Shown here in pieces: positions 31,817 through 39,832 of a DNA stretch of 64,000 nucleotides. A model generated the notes under the pieces. The model had not been told where the DNA came from and did no database searches. It saw nothing but the letters and a program-made list of their open reading frames with translations. A program made the position numbers and the translations under genes. Source of the stretch: Azospirillum sp. TSA2s (GTDB lineage Bacteria; Pseudomonadota; Alphaproteobacteria; Azospirillales; Azospirillaceae); contig NZ_CP039650.1 in assembly GCF_004923315.1 (NCBI RefSeq), forward strand, positions 1,067,501 through 1,131,500, in the 5' to 3' direction. Position 1 is the stretch's first letter; the number at the start of each line of letters is the position of its first letter.

Positions 31817-32296
31817 ATGAGCGCGCAGACGCCGCTGCTGCTCGTGCTGGAAATGGTGATCCTGATGGCCTGCCTCAGCTGGATCACCGTATCCATTCTG
31901 CGGATCGGCAACCGGATCGCCGCCGTCCAGCGCCGCCGCTCGCAGCTGCATCAGGGACGGACGGAGCTGACCCAAACCACCGAGTCGCTGCGCCGCGACA
32001 TGCGCCACCAGGAGACGGAACTGCGGCAGGCGGAAGAGGCCATCGCCGTACGCAACGGCCAGGCAGTGGAACTGCAGACCCGGCTGAACGACCTGCGCCG
32101 GCAGGGGCCGCGCGAATACACGCTTTTCAACGGACGCTTCGGAGAGAAGGACCGGCTGTGGCTGCTGACCGTCCCGCGACCGGACCGGCCGGAGCGCTGG
32201 GCGGTGGCCGCCCCCGACAGCGGGACGGCGATGGCGCTGCTGTGCGCCAGGACCACCGTGCCGGAACGTCCCGTGATCGATGACCAGTTGAATTGA
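31817..32296 (+). CDS. Membrane-anchored coiled-coil protein, 159 aa
   Basis: The layout mirrors the divergent neighbour: a membrane helix (LLLVLEMVILMACLSWITVSI), a coiled coil of Gln/Glu/Arg heptads (RTELTQTTESLRRDMRHQE and beyond to VELQTRLNDLRRQ) and a C-terminal globular part (YTLFNGRFGEKDRLWLLTVP, PERWAVAAPDSG). Family unknown. ATG 31817 follows GGAGGGACG. A hairpin 14 bases after the stop ends the unit. Weak similarity between the C-terminal part (DRLWLLTVP) and the partner is possible but I could not align them convincingly. Confidence 0.7.
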   Translation: MSAQTPLLLVLEMVILMACLSWITVSILRIGNRIAAVQRRRSQLHQGRTELTQTTESLRRDMRHQETELRQAEEAIAVRNGQAVELQTRLNDLRRQGPREYTLFNGRFGEKDRLWLLTVPRPDRPERWAVAAPDSGTAMALLCARTTVPERPVIDDQLN

Positions 32297-32309
32297 CCCC
32301 CAAACGGAA

Positions 32310-32341
32310 CCGGCCGCAGTTGCAGAATGCAACGCGGCCGG
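32310..32341 (+). terminator. Compound hairpin after the 159-aa gene
   Basis: CCGGCCGC (32310-32317) pairs with GCGGCCGG (32334-32341), and inside it GTTGCA pairs with TGCAAC around GAA. It lies 14 bases past the plus-strand stop and 45 bases from the stop of the convergent kinase gene. The T tract is absent. Confidence 0.6.
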
Positions 32342-32386
32342 CAACGTCTTCGCGATTTGACGCGCAAATCGCGCTCCAGGGACGGC

Positions 32387-33397
32387 TTACGCCAGCAGGC
32401 CCTTGGCGGCGACCAGCTCGCGCAGGTTCACTTCCGGCCGGGCGCCGACATGGCTGATGATCTCCGCCGCGGCGACGGCGCCCAGACGGCCGCAGACCGC
32501 CGGGGACAGGCCGCGGGTATGGCCGAACAGGAAACCGGCGGCATAGAGGTCGCCGGCGCCGGTGGTGTCGACCACCCGCTCCACCGGCTCGGCCGCCACC
32601 TCGACCACTTCGCCGCCGGAGACGATGACGGCGCCCTTCTCGCTGCGGGTCAGCGCCGCGGTCTTGCCCAGACGCTTCACCGCCGCCAGCGAGTCCTCGA
32701 ACCTGTCGGTGCCGTAGAGGGCGCCGATCTCGTGCTCGTTGGCGAACAGGATGTCGACGTGGCGCTCCACCAGATCGACGAACTCGGCATGGTGGCGATG
32801 GACGCAGAAGCTGTCGGACAGCGACAGCGACACCTTGCGGCCGGCGGCGTGCGCGATCTCCGCCGCCTTGCGGAAGGCCTCCTTGGCGCGGGGCGGATCC
32901 CACAGATAGCCTTCCAGATAGGTCACCTGCGAACCGGCGATCAGCGCCTCGTCGATGTCCTCCGGCCCCAGCTCGACGCAGGCGCCGAGATAGGTGTTCA
33001 TGGAGCGCTGGGCGTCCGGCGTGACCAGGATCAGGCAGCGGGCGGTCGGCGCCCCGCCCAGCAGCGGCGCGCTGTCGAAGGCGACGCCGGAGGCGCGGAT
33101 GTCGTGGCGGAACACGTCGCCCAGCTGGTCCTTGGCGACCTTGCCGACATAGGCGCCGCGACCGCCGAGCATGGCGATGCCCGCCATGGTGTTGCCGGCC
33201 GAGCCGCCGGAGACCTCGACGCCCGGCCCCATCCGGCCGTACAGCTCCTCCGCCCGGGCGGCGTCGATCAGCGTCATCGCCCCCTTCTCGATGGTGTTGG
33301 CGGCGAGGAAGGCGTCGTCGGCGTGGGCGATCACGTCCACAATGGCGTTGCCGATGCCGGTGACGTCGTAGGCGGCATCGTGAATGGACGTGGCCAT
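32387..33397 (-). CDS. PfkB-family kinase, adenosine-kinase-like
   Basis: The 336-residue protein is a ribokinase-type kinase. It has the N-terminal GIGNAIVDVIAHADD, the substrate loop GGSAGNTMAGIAMLGG, and the C-terminal PfkB signature DTTGAGDLYAAGFLFG, which carries the catalytic Asp and the anion hole. The N-terminal pattern matches the alphaproteobacterial adenosine kinase group that phosphorylates adenosine to AMP; fructose-type kinases cannot be ruled out by eye. It stands alone on the minus strand and is divergent from the HxlR operon. Confidence 0.88.
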   Translation of the reverse strand: MATSIHDAAYDVTGIGNAIVDVIAHADDAFLAANTIEKGAMTLIDAARAEELYGRMGPGVEVSGGSAGNTMAGIAMLGGRGAYVGKVAKDQLGDVFRHDIRASGVAFDSAPLLGGAPTARCLILVTPDAQRSMNTYLGACVELGPEDIDEALIAGSQVTYLEGYLWDPPRAKEAFRKAAEIAHAAGRKVSLSLSDSFCVHRHHAEFVDLVERHVDILFANEHEIGALYGTDRFEDSLAAVKRLGKTAALTRSEKGAVIVSGGEVVEVAAEPVERVVDTTGAGDLYAAGFLFGHTRGLSPAVCGRLGAVAAAEIISHVGARPEVNLRELVAAKGLLA

Positions 33398-33520
33398 GTG
33401 CTCTCCTGAGGGATCTCGCGGTATGGGCGGAATTGCGGCGCGAGTATAGCGACCGCCGCCCGCATCACAAGTGCGGCTCCTGGAAGCACTCCCGATACTC
33501 CCGCGGGTTGGAGCCGACCT

Positions 33521-33547
33521 CAGTCACTTGCATGATGAAAGTGACTG
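33521..33547 (+). promoter_or_regulatory. Perfect 9 bp dyad, HxlR operator candidate
   Basis: CAGTCACTT (33521-33529) and AAGTGACTG (33539-33547) are exact reverse complements separated by nine bases. The site ends 16 bases before the HxlR start, a place suited to autoregulation. GACAGTC just downstream is a related half unit. Confidence 0.65.
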
Positions 33548-33563
33548 TGAGACAGTCGCCGCC

Positions 33564-34018
33564 ATGCGACGCACCCGGCTGACCGACTTCCCCTGCCCCA
33601 TCGCCCGCGGCCTCGACGATGTCGGGGAATGGTGGTCCCTGCTGATCCTGCGCGACGCGATGCTGGGCGTTACCCGCTTCGACGAGTTCCAGCGCAGCAT
33701 CGGGCTTGCCACCAACATGCTGACCCGGCGACTGCAGGCCCTGGTTCAGGCCGGGCTGCTGGAAAGGCGGCCCTACCAGGAACGCCCGCTGCGCCACGGC
33801 TACCACCTGACCGACAAGGGACGGGATTTCCTGCCAGTGCTGATCGCCATGGCCGATTGGGGTGGACGCTGGCTGCTGCCCGACGGAGCGTTCCGGCTGG
33901 TCGACCGCGAGACCGGGCTGCCGGTCGAACCGGTGCTGGTCGATCGCAACAGCGGCGAACCGATCCGGCCGGACCGGCTGCGTCCGGAATTGACGATCCC
34001 TGAAAAGGACGAAACCGA

Positions 34019-34022
<4 letters not shown>
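33564..34022 (+). CDS. HxlR-family transcriptional regulator
   Basis: HxlR regulators are winged-helix dimers, often sensing redox or small carbonyl compounds. The 152-residue protein has the family start FPCPIARGLDDVGEWWSLLILRDAM, here read in two parts around the conserved Cys 12 (FPCPIARGL, GEWWSLLILRDAM), followed by FDEFQRSIGLATNMLTRRL (recognition helix) and a wing at HGYHLTDKGRDFLPVL. The C-terminal arm extends beyond the usual 110 residues. Its stop overlaps the start of the ketoacyl synthase gene, and a perfect dyad lies just before it, which suggests it controls this operon. Confidence 0.9.
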
Positions 34023-35275
<1,253 letters not shown>

Positions 35276-35373
35276 CGGGATGGCGGAAGGGGGGACTGGA
35301 ACCCGGCGCCCGGCCACCGTAGATATGCGGGCGGCCGTTCCCCCCTCCTCCTCAACCGCTCTACGGACCGCCG

Positions 35374-36069
35374 ATGATCCGCGCCCTCGTGCTTGCCTTC
35401 GCCCAGCTGTCCGACCCGCGCGTGCGCCGGGTGGTGTGGATCGGCGTGCTCGTTTCGGTGATCGCCTATGCTTTGCTGGCCGGCGGCGCATGGTGGGCGC
35501 TGTCGGTGACGCCGCTGACCGGCTATGGCTGGGTCGACGCCACCATCGACGTGCTGGGCGGGCTGGGGGTGCTGGTGCTGGCGTGGCTGCTGTTCCCGAC
35601 CACAGTCGGCACGGTGTCGAGCTTTTTTCTGGACGAGGTGGTGGAGCGGGTGGAGGCGCGGCATTACCCCGCCCTGCCTGCCCCCCGCCATGCCGGCTGG
35701 CTGGAGGAACTGGCGACGGCGTTGCGGTTCCTGCTGCTGGTGCTGGCGATCAACCTGCTGGCGCTGCCGATCTACATCTTCGCGCCCGGCCTGAACCTGA
35801 TCGTCTTCTACACCGTCAACGGCTATCTGCTGGGGCGGGAATATTTCGAGATGGTGGCGCACCGCCGGATGGACCGCGCCACGGCGCGGGCGATGCGGCG
35901 GGCACGGCCGCTGAAACCTTTTTTGGCCGGGACCGTCATTGCCTTCCTTTCGACAATCCCCTTCGTCAATTTGCTGGTCCCGGTCGTCGCCAGCGCCTTC
36001 ATGGTTCATGTCCTACAGTCCATGTCGGCTCCCCTTGCGGCGGGCCGGACGACCGTGATACGCCGCTAG
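35374..36069 (+). CDS. EI24/CysZ-like membrane protein
   Basis: The 231-residue protein has four or five hydrophobic segments and fits the EI24 domain found in CysZ, a sulfate transporter, and in related bacterial proteins of unknown role. Telling features are FLDEVVERVEARHYP, LLVLAINLLALPIYIFAPGLN (read as LLVLAINLLALPIYIF and APGLN) and VNGYLLGREYFEMVAHRRM. No sulfate-assimilation genes are near, so the transported ion is open. It follows the ketoacyl synthase by 98 bases and may belong to that operon. Confidence 0.83.
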   Translation: MIRALVLAFAQLSDPRVRRVVWIGVLVSVIAYALLAGGAWWALSVTPLTGYGWVDATIDVLGGLGVLVLAWLLFPTTVGTVSSFFLDEVVERVEARHYPALPAPRHAGWLEELATALRFLLLVLAINLLALPIYIFAPGLNLIVFYTVNGYLLGREYFEMVAHRRMDRATARAMRRARPLKPFLAGTVIAFLSTIPFVNLLVPVVASAFMVHVLQSMSAPLAAGRTTVIRR

Positions 36070-36205
36070 GCGGCACGGCCGCACGCCGTCGCCTGCCCGG
36101 ACACCGACTGTGGCGCCCGCCTTCCCGGCGGCACGCTTCCGGCACCGGGCCTTTCGACTTCCAGGCCATCCCGCCACCCGCATGTCCAGATTGGGGGAAC
36201 CGCTC

Positions 36206-37081
36206 ATGCTGTTCGGACGAAAGACACCGCCCGCCGCTCCCAAGGCCGACAGCCCCGTCCCGCCGCAGCCGGGTGTCCGTCCGTACACCCCGGGCGAGCC
36301 CGGCGCCGTCTCGTCGCCGCTCGCCTCCCTCAACAATCCGGCACAGGCTCCTGGACACCATCCGGCATCCGCCCCGGTATCCGCCGTGGCGGCCGGAGAC
36401 GCCGCACCCAGCATGGCCCACGCCCTGACCGATCCGCAGAGCGCCTCTCCGGCCTATCCCGACATGCCTTCCGCCTCGAAGGGACCCGACATGAACAGCA
36501 TCCCCAAGCCCCCGTCCGCGCCGTCCATGCCGGGTGCCGGCTTCAAGCCCGACGTGCCGCGCCGGGTCGTCGACATGCCGGGCTCCGCCCCGCGCCAGCC
36601 GTCGATCCCCGTCGCTACCCCGGCGGCGGCTCACGCAGCCCAGGCGCCCGTCCAGGCTCCGGCCCCCCAGGCCCCGATGGCTCCCGCCATGCCGGAGCAG
36701 CGCCGCCTGACCGTCGGCCGCGACATCTCCCTGACCGGCGAGATCGGCTCCTGCGACGTGCTGGTGGTCGAGGGCACGGTCGAGGCCAAGCTGCGCGAAG
36801 GCCGTTCGGTCGAGATCGCCGAGAGCGGCCTGTTCAAGGGCTCCGTCGAGATCGAGGAGGCCGACATCGCCGGCCGCTTCGAGGGTGACATCTCCGTCCG
36901 CGGCCGTCTGACCGTCCGCTCCACCGGCAGGATCACCGGCTCGATCCGCTTCGGCGAGCTGGCGGTCGATGCCGGCGGCCAGCTGATCGGCGACATCCAG
37001 CTGTACAGCGCCAAGCCCGCCGCCGTTCAGGCGCCGGCCCAGGCTCCCGTCGGGCAGGTTCCGGCGGCCGAGGCCGTCTGA
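36206..37081 (+). CDS. Bactofilin-type polymer-forming protein
   Basis: Bactofilins assemble into nucleotide-independent filaments that shape cells or position envelope proteins. The C-terminal domain (residues about 166-268) has the beta-helix repeats RRLTVGRDISLTGEIGSC, VLVVEGTVEAKLREG, LFKGSVEIEEADIAGRFEG and LTVRSTGRITGSIRFGEL. A long Pro/Ala-rich N-terminal half (about 165 residues) precedes it, longer than usual, and a Pro/Ala tail follows. I chose ATG 36206 because GGGGGAA lies at good distance; ATG 36182 adds eight residues. A terminator lies 33 bases past the stop. Confidence 0.88.
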   Translation: MLFGRKTPPAAPKADSPVPPQPGVRPYTPGEPGAVSSPLASLNNPAQAPGHHPASAPVSAVAAGDAAPSMAHALTDPQSASPAYPDMPSASKGPDMNSIPKPPSAPSMPGAGFKPDVPRRVVDMPGSAPRQPSIPVATPAAAHAAQAPVQAPAPQAPMAPAMPEQRRLTVGRDISLTGEIGSCDVLVVEGTVEAKLREGRSVEIAESGLFKGSVEIEEADIAGRFEGDISVRGRLTVRSTGRITGSIRFGELAVDAGGQLIGDIQLYSAKPAAVQAPAQAPVGQVPAAEAV

Positions 37082-37113
37082 CCCGCTTTCCGAAGCGCAA
37101 GGCACGCAAGGCA

Positions 37114-37147
37114 ACGCCCGGCTGGCTCCCGCCATGCCGGGCGTTTT
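37114..37147 (+). terminator. Rho-independent terminator of the bactofilin gene
   Basis: ACGCCCGGC (37114-37122) pairs with GCCGGGCGT (37136-37144) and TTTTGCGTTT follows. It also lies beyond the stop of the convergent nth gene. Confidence 0.75.
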
Positions 37148-37164
37148 GCGTTTCCCCTCAAGGA

Positions 37165-37800
37165 TCAGGCGATGATCTTGTCCTTGTAGCCGCAGAGGTC
37201 GGCGACCGGGCAGATCGGGCAGTCGGGCTTGCGCGCCTTGCAGACATAGCGGCCGTGCAGGATCAGCCAATGGTGGGCATGGCGGCGGTAGAGCTTCGGC
37301 ACCGCCTTCAGCAGCTTCGCCTCCACCGCGTCCGGCGTCTTGCCGGGAGCCAGCCCGGTGCGGTTGCCGACGCGGAAGATGTGGGTGTCGACCGCGATGG
37401 TCTCCTCCCCGAAGGCGACGTTCAGGACGACGTTCGCCGTCTTGCGGCCGACGCCGGGAAGCTGTTCCAGCGCCTCGCGGTCGCGCGGCACCTCGCCGCC
37501 ATGGCGCTCGATCAGCAGTTGCGACAGGCGGATGACGTTCTTGGCCTTGGTGTTGAACAGGCCGATGGTCTTGATGTACTGGCGCAGCCCTTCCTCACCC
37601 AGCGCCACCATCTGCTGGGGCGTGGTGACGACCTTGAACAGCGGACCGGTCGCCCTGTTCACGCCGACGTCGGTGGCCTGGGCGGACAGCACCACGGCGA
37701 CCAGCAGCGTGTAAGGATTGACGTATTCCAGCTCGCTCCGGGGTTCCGGGTTGGCGGCGGACAGGCGGCGGAAGAATTCCTGGATGGCGGCGGGCTTCAT
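37165..37800 (-). CDS. nth: Endonuclease III
   Basis: Nth removes oxidised pyrimidines and cuts the strand by beta-elimination in base excision repair. The 211-residue protein has the helix-hairpin-helix LEQLPGVGRKTANVVL with the catalytic Lys, the catalytic Asp in VDTHIFRVGNRTG, and the iron-sulfur ligands Cys 187, 194, 197 and 203 in the C-x6-C-x2-C-x5-C pattern. ATG 37800 was chosen because the longer frame from 37935 adds an unrelated Arg/Thr-rich leader. It converges on the bactofilin gene. Confidence 0.97.
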   Translation of the reverse strand: MKPAAIQEFFRRLSAANPEPRSELEYVNPYTLLVAVVLSAQATDVGVNRATGPLFKVVTTPQQMVALGEEGLRQYIKTIGLFNTKAKNVIRLSQLLIERHGGEVPRDREALEQLPGVGRKTANVVLNVAFGEETIAVDTHIFRVGNRTGLAPGKTPDAVEAKLLKAVPKLYRRHAHHWLILHGRYVCKARKPDCPICPVADLCGYKDKIIA

Positions 37801-37918
37801 GGCCGCCACCATAGCCGCAACGGCCGGGCTTGCGCCAGAGGCGGGGCGTGCCGTCACGATCGGATGGCGGCCAGTCTTGAGCCCCAGTCTTGAGTTGGTG
37901 TCCAAACTGCAGCGTTGC

Positions 37919-37958
37919 GTCGCAATTTGCGACAAAAATTGGAGTAATTGACGTCAAT
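37919..37958. promoter_or_regulatory. Two perfect palindromes in the nth/STAS-like gap
   Basis: GTCGCAATTTGCGAC (37919-37933) is symmetrical about a single central base, and ATTGACGTCAAT (37947-37958) is a perfect 12 bp palindrome. GTCAATCGAAC next to the second is repeated at about 38048. The gap of roughly 300 bases between nth and the STAS-like gene is more AT-rich than the genes and holds no ORF I can support; these palindromes are the best regulatory candidates. Confidence 0.6.
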
Positions 37959-38107
37959 CGAACAGATTTGGTCGCAGGAATCCCGCTTTCCGGCTCCTTC
38001 GGCGGTGGCGTATGATTTGCTAACTGCCAAGGCACCGTTTGAACGCCGTCAATCGAACCACGGATCTTCCGGGTTGTGGCGTTCGGATCGGATAAGGGTA
38101 TTTCGAA

Positions 38108-38584
38108 ATGAGCGCGTCTTATCTTGTGGAAATAAAGGACTGGGGCCTGCATGTCCGGTTGCAGGGCACCCTGTCGATGGAGCAGCGCGACGCCGTCGCC
38201 CGGCAGGTGGAGGTGCACTGCGCCAACCTGGGCGCCCGCGGCACGCCCTGGAGCAGCCTCGTCGAGTTCGACCGCTTCGAGGCCGACGGGTTCCGGCCGG
38301 AGATCGTCGTCGCCCTGATGAAGCTGGCGCGACGCTGCGGCCAACTGCGCTGCGCGGTGGTGATGACCGACTGGGACTGGGCCTCGGTGATGGCCGATGC
38401 GATGATCGCGGCGGGCACCGACGATCAGGCGCGGATTTTCGTCCAGGCCAAGGTGACGCCGGCCGACGGCGACCTTGCCGGAGAGTTTGACGGCGGACCG
38501 GCGGCCGATTTCATCGGCATGGACAGCGCCATGGCCTGGGTGCTGAACGGCGGCGCGGTGCCGATGGTGTCGAAGGCGGCATAA
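38108..38584 (+). CDS. STAS/SpoIIAA-like small protein
   Basis: The 158-residue protein begins SASYLVEIKDWGLHVRLQGTLS and has an alternating strand-helix pattern with LRCAVVMTDWDWASVMADAM that recalls SpoIIAA-like (STAS) domains, which act as anti-anti-sigma factors or lipid-binding modules. The usual phosphorylatable Ser is not clear. I see no membrane segment. Two palindromes and a repeat lie upstream. No partner gene is obvious. The assignment is weak and based on fold-like pattern only. Confidence 0.55.
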   Translation: MSASYLVEIKDWGLHVRLQGTLSMEQRDAVARQVEVHCANLGARGTPWSSLVEFDRFEADGFRPEIVVALMKLARRCGQLRCAVVMTDWDWASVMADAMIAAGTDDQARIFVQAKVTPADGDLAGEFDGGPAADFIGMDSAMAWVLNGGAVPMVSKAA

Positions 38585-38637
38585 CCCTGTCTTCGTCACG
38601 GTTTTTTGCCGGCCTCCGCTGGGTTAGGATGGCGGCC

Positions 38638-39225
38638 ATGCCCATCGACATCAGCGGCCCCCAGCCTGATGGCCAGCCCGGTGACGGCCCCGCCCCTGCG
38701 GAGAGCGGCGGCGGAACCGGTGCCGTGCGCGTGTTCTTCGACGCCATCCTCCATCCGCACCGCAGCCTGGGCCGCAACGGCTTCCGGGTTCTGATGGGCG
38801 TGGTGGTGATGATGAACCTGATCGTGGCCGGCATCTTCGTCTCCCATGGCGCCTGGCCGGTGGTGCCCTTCTGCGGGCTGGACGTGCTCGCGCTGTGGCT
38901 GGCCTTCCGCGTCAGCTACCGCTCCGCCCGCCAGTATGAGCGGGTGCAGCTGACGGAGAGCGCGCTGACGGTTCAGCGCGTCCACTGGAAGGCGCCGGAA
39001 CGCCGCTGGTCCTTCCATCCCTACTGGCTGCGGATCACCCATGACGAGCGTGCCGACCACGACCGTCGTGGTCCGGCCGGGCAGGTCACGCTGAGTTCGC
39101 ATGGCCAGTCGGTGGGGGTCGGGTCCTTCCTGTCGCCGGCCGAACGCTCCAGCTTCGCCCGCGCGCTGGACGATGCACTGCGCGCCTGGCGCCGTCCGCC
39201 CTGCCCGCCGGCGCCCGCAGGATAA
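38638..39225 (+). CDS. DUF2244 integral membrane protein
   Basis: The 195-residue protein fits DUF2244, a family common in alphaproteobacteria and often found near nth. It has two adjacent membrane helices (VLMGVVVMMNLIVAGIF and VVPFCGLDVLALWLAFRVS), then a soluble tail with RSARQYERVQLTESALTV and RRWSFHPYWLRI. No enzymatic role is known. ATG 38638 follows AGGATGGCGG; ATG 38629 is in the ribosome site. It is 53 bases behind the STAS-like gene. Confidence 0.85.
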   Translation: MPIDISGPQPDGQPGDGPAPAESGGGTGAVRVFFDAILHPHRSLGRNGFRVLMGVVVMMNLIVAGIFVSHGAWPVVPFCGLDVLALWLAFRVSYRSARQYERVQLTESALTVQRVHWKAPERRWSFHPYWLRITHDERADHDRRGPAGQVTLSSHGQSVGVGSFLSPAERSSFARALDDALRAWRRPPCPPAPAG

Positions 39226-39257
39226 AGCCTCCTACCGCCGATCCGACGGAATGCCTT

Positions 39258-39722
39258 TTATCGCCGATCCGACGGATCGGGCACCCCGCGTTCGTCGAGT
39301 TCCTCGTCCACCTCGCGTTCGACCGCGCGTTCCACCTTCTCGTCGATGCGGTGGTCCAGGCACTCGGCCGTCTTGGCGAGGTGTTCGAAGCTGCGCTTCA
39401 CCTTCGCCAACTCGGTTTCAGGCATCTCCTCCAGGTCGATCATGCCGTTGCGGGCGGAGTGGGTGGCGCGGATCAGCTCGTCCAGCTTCAGATGGATGGC
39501 CTGGGTGTCGCGGTTCTGGGCGTTCTGGATGATGAACACCATCAGGAAGGTGACGATGGTGGTGCCGGTGTTGATCACCAGCTGCCACGTGTCGGAGAAG
39601 TGGAACAGCGGCCCGGTCAGGCCCCAGAGCAGCACGACCGCGAAGGCGGTGACGAACGCACCCGGCCGACCGGACTGACGCTCCATCCAGCGGGCGAAAC
39701 GGGAAAAGGCATCGCTGAGCAT
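39258..39722 (-). CDS. Low-affinity iron permease family protein (Fet4-like)
   Basis: The 154-residue protein matches PF04120: FARWMERQSGRPGAFVTAFAV, LLWGLTGPLFHFSDTWQLVINT (in parts) and FLMVFIIQNAQNRDTQAIHLKLDELIRAT, with two membrane helices and a long charged C-terminal helix (LDHRIDEKVERAVEREVDEEL). Bacterial members are small relatives of yeast Fet4; iron transport is not shown. The gene reads away from the MscS gene on the same strand, separated by a terminator. Confidence 0.85.
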   Translation of the reverse strand: MLSDAFSRFARWMERQSGRPGAFVTAFAVVLLWGLTGPLFHFSDTWQLVINTGTTIVTFLMVFIIQNAQNRDTQAIHLKLDELIRATHSARNGMIDLEEMPETELAKVKRSFEHLAKTAECLDHRIDEKVERAVEREVDEELDERGVPDPSDRR

Positions 39723-39753
39723 TTTGCAGCACGCTCCGATTCATCGGACGGAC

Positions 39754-39788
39754 AAAGGAGAACGCCCGGCAATGCCGGGCGGTTCCCT
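39754..39788 (-). terminator. Terminator after the MscS-like gene
   Basis: On the minus strand AAAGGGAACC and GCCCGGC on one arm pair with GCCGGGCG and TTCTCCTTT on the other around ATT, with a small internal mismatch. It lies 45 bases past the MscS stop and before the permease start. Confidence 0.65.
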
Positions 39789-39832
39789 TTCCGAGACAGT
39801 CGGAGCTTGGCCCCTGGTTGGACCCCTGGCGG

